64,000 nt of DNA, from positions 62,001 through 126,000 of the forward strand of contig JAPDRN010000065.1 of NCBI GenBank assembly GCA_030247855.1. The letters are read 5' to 3'. The notes under the pieces were generated by a model. The model made no database searches. It was not told the origin of the DNA and worked only from the letters and a program-made list of their open reading frames with translations. Positions 21,342-31,675 of the stretch are shown piece after piece (position 1 is the first letter of the stretch; every line of letters begins with the position of its first letter). The stretch comes from Knufia peltigerae. Lineage: Eukaryota; Ascomycota; Eurotiomycetes; Chaetothyriales; Trichomeriaceae. The translations under genes were made by a program, and so were the position numbers.

Positions 21342-22152
21342 TCAGGGCTTTTGGTGAGGCCCTTTATAGTCGTACACGATCCTCGCCCTCACCGTCTCCC
21401 CACGATTCCAGATGACAACGCGTCTGCTGTACCGCCGTACTCCGGAGACTGCTTCGAAGCCCCAAACCTGTTCGGCTTGCCAGCCTTTACCCTCGACGTT
21501 CGTCGCCCAAGTCTGGACATGATGCTCGTCGTCGTTCAAGAAGCTCGACTCGATCTTGCCGTCCCGTAAAGTCTCTGCTCTGAGAAACGCCTCATCTTCA
21601 ACTGACCCGGGACCTTCCATATCAAACGTGTCGGCCATGTTGAAAAGTCGCGATTTGTGGCGACATTTGCCAAAGATCTTGTCCTGGTGTTGATCGTCTT
21701 GCCAGTCCATCACCCTGTTCTCCTGGGTCGTGGCAAGCCCTGCAACGACAGTGGTAATGTCGATATGCTGCGCAGCGGCACCTTTCGTGTATCCCACAAC
21801 GGTGAGCTAAATGTACCCGGCTGAAGGTCAATCACTGGCAATACGAGGTCGAAAGGTCCGCCGTGAGGGAGAGGCTATATTCTGATTCTTCCACGTACCG
21901 CGACAGGAGTCAGTTCGACTGCTTTCCGAGCAACCCAGGTGACACGTTGAAGGGCGAGCATATCGTCAACATGGTCTGAGAGAGATTTGTTCTGGGTTTC
22001 CCGGAGGATCGGGCGTCAGCACAGCCTTGGTCATGACTTCAAACGGCAGGTATTGCTATGCCGCCTGGTATCTGCGCATCGGTCTCAGCAGGACTTACCA
22101 TGACAAATCTGCCCGACAAGTTGGTGCATGTAACATGGGCTGGTGCCGCCAT
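21342..22152 (-). CDS. Calycin/lipocalin-like conserved fungal protein
   Basis: A 203-residue protein from exons 22152-22099, 21991-21899 and 21806-21342; both introns keep frame. It begins NLSGRFVM, then NKSLSDHVDDMLALQRVTWVARKAV, the opening of a conserved ascomycete family whose members read FSGxFxxNKxLSDDxDxxLxLQG at this place. The rest is a run of beta strands: HIDITTVVAGL, ENRVMDWQDDQH, KIFGKCRHKSRLF and WQAEQVWGFEAVSGVRRYSRRVVI. The layout is that of a small ligand-binding beta barrel such as a fatty-acid-binding or lipocalin fold. Function is unknown. No signal peptide, so probably cytosolic. The exon 2 donor (GTACGT) and exon 3 acceptor (TTTAG) define a 92-nt intron. Confidence 0.8.
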
Positions 22153-23820
22153 GATATACTGCTTTCTTGTTCAAGAGAACCGGACGTCAAGCTACTATAC
22201 GTACGAGGACGAGGGCCGTAGAATGAGTACCTAGTCTTGGTATCTTTTCAAGATACTACTACAGTAGAAATTCCTGAAGAGTGAATGAGTATCATGTCGA
22301 GGTCTTTTGGGCGTGAAAGCCAGAGGGGCTGTCGAAGGCTTTAATGCAGTATCGAGACTCATTCGTCACACGCGGCTCTAGTTGGTAAATTTCTACGTAG
22401 TAACTTTTGAAGCTGAACGAACGCTTTCCTCTTTGGAAAGGAACCAGGCTTGAAGAGCCTCAGAGATCGAAAGCACCGGCATGCCACCTAGGTTGGATTT
22501 GGTACTTGGGCAATCACAATGTCTTGAGTCGCTGCCACAATCACAACAATCTGTCAATCCCTATGGCTGTACTCATTGCTATCGCTAGACATGCCATCCA
22601 CTTGTTTTCCACTCGATGAGTATATTTTCAATTGTCATTCCTCGAATTTTCTAGGCGCGCGCCGCGCTGTGTTGAAAGCGGAAAGTCCTTCAGCTGGGAA
22701 AACGCGAACGCGGTTGCGACATACCCTCAAAAGAATGTCACGCTCAGGTCGACTTCATGGGGACTGGTTTTGTTGGTTATGACACTCTACCCTTTTGCTT
22801 TTCCATTACTGTACAGAATATCTCGTGTACTTCTTGTGAAGTTCTCGTCCCGTAAGAGTACAAAACTTGCGTAATAAAAGACTTTCGTTCCACAATCACC
22901 CTTGGGACCTTCAACTTCCCCCTGACGAGGTAACCTGTAATGTGTATAGGGGGTTTCGAACTGCTGGTTACTGCCACTCTAAAAGTTCCACAGACAACCA
23001 AACACAGAATTCTTCTTCTAACACAAGACTTATACGAGTCCTTTACAATAATTCCACAGCAATAACAATCCAGTGGCGCGGTCAGTCGGTGAGTACCGAG
23101 GCCGTAAGCCGAACAGCCCACTTTGTACGGAATACGAAGTACGAGCTCCCCTTCGGTTGCCTGCTATTATTATCTAATACCAACACGGCTCGTCATCTTC
23201 TTCTCCTCCTTCTCAAGTTTTCTGGGGTGAGATGGCAGCCGAGCTTGGGCTCACTAGGCAGCTGCAGCCAATCGAAGTGTCCCAACCCTTTATTGAAACA
23301 GCGCCAGGGACTTTTTTTTTGTCGCCCATCCAAAAACACATTCATGGAAGATCTACCGCGTAAGGTAGAGCTCAAATCTTCATCTCTCCCTCGCCTGCTC
23401 GTCCCACATATTGCTCTTGATCTCTCTTCTGCCTTTCCTTGCGCCACAGTCTGGACCGTTGATCAGTCACGAAACCCCCGTGCTTGGACTAGACACTCGC
23501 GACCTGGAGTCCGGGGAGCGGGCTTGGGTGAAGCTCCCGTGCTTGACATCTTAGCGTTGCGCCAAACGTCGCGGCTAATGGAAAAAGAACAACTTGCTGC
23601 CTTCATCCGCCACATCCGTCGATAAAACTACTCCTTGCCTGCTTTCTGACCGACTTTTGCTTCAATTCTGTGTCTCGGTCTTCTCACTGCACCGTCACTC
23701 ACTGCACTCGCTTTGCCAGGTGGTGATACACCCCAAACGCCGAGTCAGACCATCAAACGCGTCGCGGAGCTCGTCTACCCAGCAGGATTCTCAACCGTTG
23801 AAACGACAGCCACGATACAT
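22153..23820. other. Long intergenic region upstream of the OB-fold gene
   Basis: No independent gene. A frame is open from about 22867 to 23625, but its translation is compositionally random. A short ATG exon (23344-23359, six residues, then GTAAGG) could be spliced to 23720 and extend the OB-fold gene upstream. Confidence 0.5.
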
Positions 23821-24999
23821 ATGACCCGAATGATTGTCCTGGCGGGTGCACCGGAGCCTAACAAGCTCGATTGGAACGAAAAGCTTCCACTACCGAATTC
23901 TACGCACATCGAAACCGCCACCGCGAATCCGAGCTGCTCACCACTCTCTCCGACCTCGAAAGCATTTGGTGCGCAATGGAGGCAGGTGACTACTCAGAGG
24001 CTTCAAATGCGCCCAATCCTTCCGAAACTCAACATTGACGCGAGGCCACCGCCCGAGAATTTTGATCCGAGTGGCGCCGACTTCTTCAGCGCAGATGAAC
24101 ATGCCGGGTCTCAGACGCCAGGTAGCGACGTGAGTTGCAACGAGTCCCAGCCATCAGGGAACTCCAGCGAGACCACTTCCGAAGCGCTATCGGAGTACTA
24201 TGAGCATTCGTTTGCGATTCACGAAGCCGTTCCTTCATCGCAAATCTCGGCATTTTCAAGCTACACGCCGGGCACGCCGACGTACGAAAGCAGCGAGGAG
24301 ATGTTTCCTCAGACCCCGGGGGGAGGTATCATCCGAACGCCGTCACAAAGACGACTAAGCCAGGCCCCACGGCCAAAGCACTTGAGCGATCTGGACGACA
24401 TTCCCAATGCAAGATATCTGACATCTATCGAGCCGCAAACTATGACGGTGAACCTGATTGTGGGCATACTGTCAATATCGCCAGCTCGGACCGTCATCAC
24501 TGGGACAAGGTACGGCAGACCTCGCGAGACAGAGTTAGTGGAAATGGTTGTGGGGGATGAGACCAAAACCGGCTTCAGCATCAGCATGTGGTTACCGCGA
24601 GAAATGCACGTTAACTGGAAAGACGGCGCCAAGGCCACCCCCGAAGGATCGCGGAGTGTGCTGCGAAGGTCCCTGCGATTCATGAGACCGCGCGATGTGG
24701 TCTTGTTGCAGAACGTCGCGCTGAGTTCGTTTCGTGGGAAAGTGCATGGGCAGAGTCTCAAAGGCGATGTGACGAAAATCGATCTATTGTTCCGTAAGAA
24801 GGTCGACGACGATGACATTAGCGGAATCTACACCATGTCGAACCTACGCATGGCAAAAGACCCGCAAGTGCTAAAGGTCAAGCGGGTCAAAGATTGGATG
24901 ATGGACTTTGTGGGGGATCGAGACGACCGGGCTCGTGCTGCGAAGGGCCGGCAGCGAGGGAGGACCGATTACGGCTTTCTCCCTGACGATACCCCATGA
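23821..24999 (+). CDS. OB-fold-like nucleic-acid-binding protein
   Basis: 392 residues from the first in-frame ATG of the main exon. The N-terminal 190 residues are Ser/Pro/Thr-rich and probably disordered, with repeated SxxTPG-type motifs such as SQTPGSD and FPQTPGGG that look like phosphorylation sites. The C-terminal half looks like an OB-fold barrel: TVNLIVGILSISPARTV, ELVEMVVGDETKTGFSISMWL, RPRDVVLLQNVALSSFRGKVHG, then TKIDLLFRKK. Proteins of this kind are annotated in Pezizomycotina as nucleic-acid-binding OB-fold proteins of unknown role. The frame remains open for 36 codons upstream of the ATG and joins cleanly to a possible first exon at 23344-23359 (MEDLPR), giving 431 residues. Without transcripts I keep the conservative start. 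Confidence 0.7.
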   Translation: MTRMIVLAGAPEPNKLDWNEKLPLPNSTHIETATANPSCSPLSPTSKAFGAQWRQVTTQRLQMRPILPKLNIDARPPPENFDPSGADFFSADEHAGSQTPGSDVSCNESQPSGNSSETTSEALSEYYEHSFAIHEAVPSSQISAFSSYTPGTPTYESSEEMFPQTPGGGIIRTPSQRRLSQAPRPKHLSDLDDIPNARYLTSIEPQTMTVNLIVGILSISPARTVITGTRYGRPRETELVEMVVGDETKTGFSISMWLPREMHVNWKDGAKATPEGSRSVLRRSLRFMRPRDVVLLQNVALSSFRGKVHGQSLKGDVTKIDLLFRKKVDDDDISGIYTMSNLRMAKDPQVLKVKRVKDWMMDFVGDRDDRARAAKGRQRGRTDYGFLPDDTP

Positions 25000-26095
25000 T
25001 GAGTTTTGGATGCGACCATTCCTGTTTGCCTTTTGGACAAACACTACGAACTCAGGTAAAAGGAAGAATTTTAGGATACCCGTCATGACCTCTTTGGACA
25101 CCAGGGCCAAGAACATCCCAAGAGAACGGGAGGTAAGATTGTACTCGTATCGCCCATGGGCAGAGCGAGAAGCGAGCGAATTCCGAAGAGAGCAAGGAAT
25201 GCTAAAGCCATGTTTTGTGTCTGTTTATTTCTTATTTGTACGAGTATTCTAGCATCGATTGACGAGATACGACAGCGTTGAATGGCCAGTACTTATTTCT
25301 GACAACTTGCCACCGAGCTTCTGTACAAGTACATGCATGGTATAATATATAGTATATGCTAGTTAAATTTTAGGGTACCAAATCACTTGGTGAGACACTC
25401 CAGTCCATTACTTACACCCCTTCAACATGACTCTGTGGTTTCTTCGTACCAGTCCCACATGGATCGTGACCAATTGATCTTCATCCAATGGAAGATCAAC
25501 GAGTACCGAGTCACCAGGTGTAGATGAAACGGAAAGCCTTTTGTGTCCTTTTTTGTTGAAAAAGAACCATCGAAATCTACCGTAGCTACTCCGTCTATCC
25601 AATCTTACTACTCCGTACAAAGAATTTTTATACCTTCAGAGTCAAAGGAGAAATAAAGGGGATGGGCTTGTTCGGCTAAGGTCTAGCCGTTCTGGCTCCT
25701 ATCTACCTACCTAGAGGTGCTTCAACTACCTTGTTACTTACCAACTGCGGCACTGGGATGCTTCCGCTTGCGGAATACATCTGACAGGACAGCATAAAGA
25801 AAATAAAGAACGTCGGCATGTGACTGGAATACTTCCTCCTTCGAATTAGGTCCGACGGGGCAACACAAAGAAGAGGAATGTCGAGCTGTGGCCTCTTTTT
25901 GCTTGGAATGCTTCTGCTTGCGGAAAGAGCCCCTCACATTGCCAGTTTTTCCAGCCCCATTCACGTCCGTCAAAAGGTTCCTGTTGAAGGCGATATAGTT
26001 CATGGCTTCGCAAGCTTCCCCTCCCATGACATTTTGTGAAGAACTCCCTAGCCTACCTACCATTCTCCCCAACCAGCATATCAAAACGTTGAACG
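25000..26095. other. Intergenic, no gene seen
   Basis: Contains one exact TACTCCGTA at 25609 and a pair of near-identical 18-mers 150 bases apart (25758-25775 and 25908-25925, core GCTTGCGGAA). The right end is the leader of the APH-fold gene. Confidence 0.5.
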
Positions 26096-27430
26096 ATGAT
26101 CGACTGGGCCAGTGGGAATGTTCCCGTCGAACATGACTACACTCATCCAGAGCGCCACTTTGAGGGCCTTGTTGCCGACAGCAGGCGTCCCGACGAGGTG
26201 AGAATCCCTCTAGAGTGGATTAAGCAGGGTTTCAGGAGCAATTTCGACGAAACTGTATTACTATGTTGGGCCTGTGGTTGGACCGCGGAAGATCAGGCCG
26301 GGAGCTATGGGCCACGGATCAAAATGATGCATTCCCGGAACAACATGGGCATATGGTCAATTGGAACCAAGTGGCTTATTCTGGATCAGCCTAACGATCC
26401 CAACATGGGGGCCGACTACATGACCTGGAAATTCTTGAAGGAACAGCCAGGGCTGACTATCCCGCTGCTTGAAACGATGCAACGCCTGAGTGAGCCCAAC
26501 GACCCTATACAATTCACACTCGTACCTCGGGCGCAGGGCTCTACACTCCATGCAGTTTGGCACAAACTGACTCCCGAACAAAAGGACAGTTACAAGGACC
26601 AAATGGCTGACATCCTGAAACAACTCCGACAATTCACAGCACCGTATCCCCAGAGGGTCAACGGAGATGAGCTTCCCGACATCGTTGTCGGTGTCTGCCA
26701 TGGGGGCCATGGACCGGGCTGCATAAGCCTAGGCCGCACCAGGGAAGAATGGCTGGAGAATATGGCCGACGACCTTCGCTTTGGCATCGCAGTCAAGTGC
26801 AGAACGACAGACCCGGACGTGATCGAGCCGAAGCTCCAAGAACTCAAAGACAGCTTTCCAGCTGGAGAGCCGTACACGCTGAGTCATATGGATCTGAACC
26901 TGACCAATATCATTGTCAAGGATGATAAGATCGAGGCAATCATCGACTGGGAAATGGCCGGGTACTATCCGTGGTGGGCAGAGGTCTACACTCTTCTCCA
27001 CATGAGAAATGCAGAACACGACTTTTTCTCAGGCCCCGACGGTGTCTGGTCCAGAGTTCACCCAGACCTGGCGCCACTCGGCCCAGCCTTCCAAGCGATG
27101 TTCGACCGGATAGGACCAGTTGCGAAAGCTTTCGACCGCGCGAGTCTCCGAGCAATTCACGACGTCCCCGCAGACGCGCCCCAGGCCAGCTTCCACCGGC
27201 CCGTGTTTTGCAAATGCAAGCCCCGTGGTGGATTGATCCAGGCCAAGGACCTTGGGGCTGTCCTCAAACATACGGCGGGGGATTGGAGGGATGCGCTTCA
27301 ACATGATGCTCGCAAGCTTGCATTGGTGGACAGGGACTTGAAAGAAGCTGCAGAACTTAAGGCGTGGAGAGAAGAGAACTCCTCACCGCCTTCGCCTCCT
27401 CGAGATTCAAAGAGTGGTAACACTGACTAG
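26096..27430 (+). CDS. Aminoglycoside-phosphotransferase-fold (APH) protein
   Basis: A single-exon protein of 444 residues. The kinase-like fold is recognised by the Brenner motif HMDLNLTNIIV (His-x-Asp-x4-Asn, catalytic Asp) and by IIDWEMAGYYPWWAE, the metal-binding Asp plus the typical Trp-Glu-x-Ala-Gly of fungal APH proteins. The N-lobe has TKWLILDQ and ADYMTWKFL, where the lysine and glutamate of the ATP site are expected. The C-terminal 90 residues extend beyond the usual domain and include HRPVFCKCKPRGG and a charged helix. Fungal members are numerous, mostly of unknown substrate; small hydroxylated or amino compounds are phosphorylated in characterised cases. No resistance role should be inferred from the family name. 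Confidence 0.8.
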   Translation: MIDWASGNVPVEHDYTHPERHFEGLVADSRRPDEVRIPLEWIKQGFRSNFDETVLLCWACGWTAEDQAGSYGPRIKMMHSRNNMGIWSIGTKWLILDQPNDPNMGADYMTWKFLKEQPGLTIPLLETMQRLSEPNDPIQFTLVPRAQGSTLHAVWHKLTPEQKDSYKDQMADILKQLRQFTAPYPQRVNGDELPDIVVGVCHGGHGPGCISLGRTREEWLENMADDLRFGIAVKCRTTDPDVIEPKLQELKDSFPAGEPYTLSHMDLNLTNIIVKDDKIEAIIDWEMAGYYPWWAEVYTLLHMRNAEHDFFSGPDGVWSRVHPDLAPLGPAFQAMFDRIGPVAKAFDRASLRAIHDVPADAPQASFHRPVFCKCKPRGGLIQAKDLGAVLKHTAGDWRDALQHDARKLALVDRDLKEAAELKAWREENSSPPSPPRDSKSGNTD

Positions 27431-27907
27431 GGGTGCCAGGCCCAATGGCGCAATGTTGTCCGCGCGGCTGGGGCGGTTCGTTAGATAGGTAGCGTCGCGA
27501 AAGGCAGTATCTATTCATGATCGGTGAAACCGTGACAGGTACATTTATCTACTGACTGATACTTGCCTCAGAGGGAGTACTCGAGGGGAACAGTATCGTA
27601 GAATGGTAGTAGGAATATGAGAAGAGGAGGTTTTCTATCTGAATCATATTGAAATGAAATCCACTCGCAATGCCATACACAACCAGCGCAAAAATCCTCC
27701 CTGACAAAAGAAACTTGGAGTTCACAATTTTCGACCACCGTTCCATCCCCATGCAATTCACCATCACACCCACGCAGCTCATCGCAAATCCCCCGGAAAT
27801 CCAACTCCAATCCATGCAATCCGCCTCCAGCCTCCATGAGATTTCTTTCTTCCATCATTTCCATCGTGACCACCCCGAGATTCCGCAAGCCATGCCGCGT
27901 TCCAATT
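27431..27907. other. 3' flanks of two convergent genes
   Basis: Lies between converging stops. A minus-strand frame (27815-27549) has two hydrophobic segments but no good start context. It could be a shadow or an alternative 3' exon of the zinc-finger gene. Confidence 0.4.
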
Positions 27908-28485
27908 TCAGGGCTGAGGAGGGTGGTAATGGGCATTTGCGATGACTGCTCAATGTTAGCGTCCAATCATAGCAGCAAGACGCAAGTCTCGAAGAAGGTG
28001 GATGAAAGGGTCAAGCAAACTAGAAAAGCAAGACAGGGGGTTTGTGACTCACTCGAGGCATAATCTGTTTGTCCTGGGATGATCTGCTGTACGGCTTGAC
28101 TGAGCTCGGCCTCAGTGACGAGGTCCCAGGTCATGGTTGCCGGTCGCTGGACACCTGTCTGGGTGGAGAACGCCACTTCTTCTCCTGGCTCGATGATGAC
28201 CAGGACTTTGTGTTCGGAATTTCCGACAAAGATGGCAGCTCTCGATTGAGGACCCAAAACTGCAGGATACTCTTGATCAAAATATGTTTGCGTGTGGGGT
28301 CCGAGCGGAATGGGGACCGCTGGCCCAAATGCAAACTTGGTCCACTTGAGCTCCTCGGAATTTTGGTCTCTTGTTGGTATAGTCACGGCGCCGCACTTCT
28401 CGCAACGCTTTTTCCAGCTTGGATTGTTTATGTCGCAGAACACACACCGATGGACTTCGAATGATGTTGTGAGGGCTGACGACAT
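27908..28485 (-). CDS. RanBP2-type zinc-finger protein
   Basis: A predicted 156-residue protein. Exon 1 (28485-28053) ends at a GTGAGT donor. The acceptor GAGCAG before 27945 brings in a short exon that stops after 12 codons. Residues 13-31 form one RanBP2/Nzf-type zinc ribbon, HRCVFCDINNPSWKKRCEKCG, with C-x2-C-x10-C-x2-C spacing, the Trp and the Asn that in this family contact ubiquitin or RNA. The remainder (WTKFAFGPAVPIPLGP onwards) is a small beta-rich region I do not recognise, ending in a Glu/Gln-rich helix. Function is unknown; ubiquitin or single-stranded RNA binding is the usual role of lone RanBP2 fingers. The second exon is the least certain part. Confidence 0.6.
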
Positions 28486-28660
28486 TGTGTTTGATTTTTC
28501 TGGGTGTCCGTGCTAGGTCCAAGGAGTGGATAATGACGTTGATGGTGATGGTGTTTGTCAGAGTGTTGACGGTGATGATGTTCTTCAGAGTTGTTGATGG
28601 TAGAGAGTAAAAGTGGTCAAGTGTCTACATCTCTCCCTTCTTATACTCTCTCACTCAGAT

Positions 28661-28694
<34 letters not shown>

Positions 28695-30073
28695 TTCATT
28701 TCCTCCAAAGAGGGGATCTACTTACCTTGGAAGAAAGAGGCGAGCTGGTTGTTTCTGATCTTCTTTGTTCTCTCAAGGGCCCAATCTGCAGCTTGCCTGC
28801 TGCGTAGAGTTTCTTACCTTGCATTTTGCGTCGGAACATCAAGATTGTCCCGGGGGTCGCAAAGGCTGGAAGGAGACAAAAAAAGACAGTTTGATTGCGG
28901 CAATAAACAACAAATGCACCTTGCGTGTCAGACAAGCCGCGGGAAGAGACAGTTTTCAGAATGGCAAACAATGACATCTCAGTCAGGGGCAGCCGGGTCG
29001 GAGCCCGGCGACGAGACAAGCTCAACAAAGACCGGGAAAAGGAGATAGAAGACCAAGGCTGTTCAGGACAGACGCAGCAAAGAACCAAAAAAGGAGAAAG
29101 AGATAGAAGACGAAAGCTGTTTAGACCAAAAACAACAAAGAACAAAAAGAGATTGGGAAAATATGGGAACGGTAACATCCTGGTGAGAGGTGTATCCCCG
29201 CCTCTGAGACAGTCAAGCGTCAATAATCTTGCAAGGGCCACCAAACGATTGAGTGGCCAGATGCACTCAGTTGAAAAATGTCCTCGAACCTGTTGAAGCG
29301 TCTCATACAAGCTGGACTTAAACCCACAAAGAAATCAAGAGAGAAAAGGAGAAAGAGACAATTTTCTCATACTCCCTCACAACTTTGTGTTGTTACAGGG
29401 AAGAGTTCATGATCTGGAGCGAGGGAGAGAGAGAATCATGGTCGTTTGAAGGGAATATGGGAGTCGAATTTTACTTTGTAAACAGTGCTTGGCGATCCCC
29501 AAATCTCATACATCCGACAACTCTCTAGGAAATGAGGGCGCGTGGTAACACAGAAGATGTAGATATCTACCCAGGAACTCTGCTTATCAATTGAGAGAAT
29601 GAATAAAAACCTCGCTCTCGAAAGTCTTTGCTCCCATCAGCGGCGCATTCGTCGACATACGTGTCGTTGTCGACCGTTGTCGACCGTTCTGCCGAGCAAA
29701 GACTTCTACCGTTTGGCCGTTGACACTCGCAGGACTCGCCGCTTCAACATGAAGTCATGAAGCATTGTATCTACCGGGGTTGATGGCATGCAATCATGGA
29801 GTTGGAATTTGCGAGGCTCCTGCGCAGCGCGCTCATCAATCACTGCCTTCGTGCTGTTCATTTAAGAATGCACATACCGTAAATATCCCAGAGACATTCC
29901 TGCAAACATTCCTGCCAAAAATTTACTGCTATGGTCAATTTCAGGGATAACTTAAACTCGGCTACAACAAACATAAATAGTCAATCTACCACAGTCTTGA
30001 TCCAAGAAGCTGATTCTTCCAGAAACTACTTTCTTTCTTATTCCGCAGTCGAACAGGAACAAAATCTCACATC
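28486..30073. other. Intergenic, low-complexity, no gene seen
   Basis: The left part is Thr/Ser-codon-like and purine/pyrimidine skewed. A (TC)n tract occupies 28663-28690. A frame at 28925-29296 is Lys/Arg-rich because the DNA is A/G-rich, not because it is a gene. TTGTCGACCG occurs twice in a row near 29670. Confidence 0.5.
28663..28690. repeat. (TC)n microsatellite
   Basis: Fourteen TC units in a pyrimidine-rich stretch upstream of the zinc-finger gene. Confidence 0.9.
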
Positions 30074-31675
30074 ATGAACAAAGGTCAGGGTGATGGGAGA
30101 CGTCAGTCTCCGCGAAAGCAAACCAGAGCAAACCACAATCCTGCCGAAATCAAAGACTCTCCTGGTAAACCAACACAGACATTTTCAATCTGAAGGGCAT
30201 TATATACTGATGATGTTTTCGTTTAAATGTCTCAGTGTTCCACGCAAGTACCTTCCCTGCTGTATGCCGTCAGCAGCCTTCTGCGAGACATTACAACATG
30301 GTTGGGCAATTTGGTGGACCGTGTTTCGATGCGATATCCAACCAATGGACGGCTAGTCTCCAAGTGGAAGCCGATGGGTCTATCGAGATTGATGACGAGA
30401 TAGTCAAGCAACTCCGACACCTTGCACCTGAACGCGAACAAATCCTTGCCGTAAGTCATCTTTGCCGATCTCACCGTCCAGCCAAACTAATGACTTGAAT
30501 TCCAGGCATTGGATCACGTCGGCCAACTCGCGAAGCAAGTCACCGGACGAATCTTCATCACCGTGCTCCGTCCTAGGGATGACGGTATGAGCAAGTCGGT
30601 AGACGACCTCGTGGAACATGAATACGCCATGATGTCTGGCTTCTGGCTAGATAAGACGAAGTTCGTGACATGTGCACACTTCCTCAACACGATCCCCTTC
30701 ACAAATGTCGACGAAACAGAGAAATACTTGAAAGTTACGAACCCTGCGCGACCGCGAGCTTTGGTCTCGAACAAGAGACGAGCTTCTGGGGTGACTCAGA
30801 GCGGTAAGTGCACCATCCCTGGGGACCCGTGAGGTGCTGTTCCATCCTAGACACTGACCACTTTTGTGAAATAGGACCCGAAGTGTGGCCAGTGTACTTG
30901 GTCAGCTTATCACGATCGTCGGACATCGCAGTGTTTGAATTGAGTCAAGCCGCAGTCACGAGTGGGAACTACCCACCCGATTCAGTCCCATCAAGTGCCT
31001 TGTCCTCATCACTCACCGAACCTACCACAAATACGTCGGGCAGGTCTTTCAAGGACACTGATCAGTCATACCTGCGCCTCTTTGCAGCGTATTATCCTGC
31101 GAACAACATACTTGTGGAGCGCACCGACCTTTCTCCCAAACGAAAAGAATTTGCGAGACAAGCCAACATTCCGTTTGCCTGGGATTTATGGTGTGAAGAG
31201 AGATCGAATCTCGACCCTGCTGCTGCGAAGAATCCAGGCGTAAGTCTTGATATGTCCTACTCAGTGTCAAAAACGAGGACATAGGGATCATCTAACGTGT
31301 TGTGTCACTGCATTAGGATTTTTCTAGGACATTCAACCCCCATTGTCGAAGCGTAGCTTTTGGCCAGCTTCAATCAGATCACCGAGGCAATCCGGGGCAT
31401 GGCAACAGCGATTTCGCGCAGATCAGAGAATGTAATCTTGTCGGAACGTATGGATGTTCTGGGGGCATGGTGTGTCACTTGTACCGAGAGGCCGGCAGTT
31501 GGCGATCCGTGGTTGTAGGCATCTGTAAGTTGTCCGGCCCTTTGGTTATGTTTTGTTTGACAGTTCAGCTGACCAGTTGACAGTTCATGGGGAGAGTAGC
31601 AATGATCCAAGATACAACGGAATTGTGGCTTTCAAACAGCAATTTGTCCAAGCGATTCAGAAGGGGACATTTTGA
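30074..31675 (+). CDS. Trypsin-fold serine peptidase, apparently intracellular
   Basis: A 422-residue protein from six exons: 30074-30164, 30236-30450, 30506-30803, 30875-31239, 31317-31524 and 31584-31675. All joins are in frame with GTAAGT-like donors. The chymotrypsin-fold triad is complete: His160 in KFVTCAHFL, Asp218 in SRSSDIAVFEL, and Ser371 in YGCSGGMV, the GxSGG motif. HGNSDFAQIRECNLVGTYGCSGG corresponds to the oxyanion-loop region. There is no signal peptide; the N-terminus is polar and basic (KGQGDGRRQSPRKQ), so it should stay inside the cell. It matches the trypsin-like peptidase_2 type loosely. A 100-residue Ser/Thr-rich insertion lies between Asp and Ser. The substrate is unknown. 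Confidence 0.8.

Noticed and set aside
22867..23625. Plus-strand frame of 252 codons before the OB-fold gene
   Set aside because: Random composition, no family features, starts without a good ATG context. The only part I keep as possible is the short exon at 23344-23359.
27549..27815. Minus-strand frame with two hydrophobic segments
   Set aside because: It could be a membrane microprotein or a 3' exon of the zinc-finger gene, but it has no splice support that I can show and no family resemblance.
28925..29296. Lys/Arg-rich frame
   Set aside because: The composition follows from an A/G-rich strand; no domain and no conserved start.
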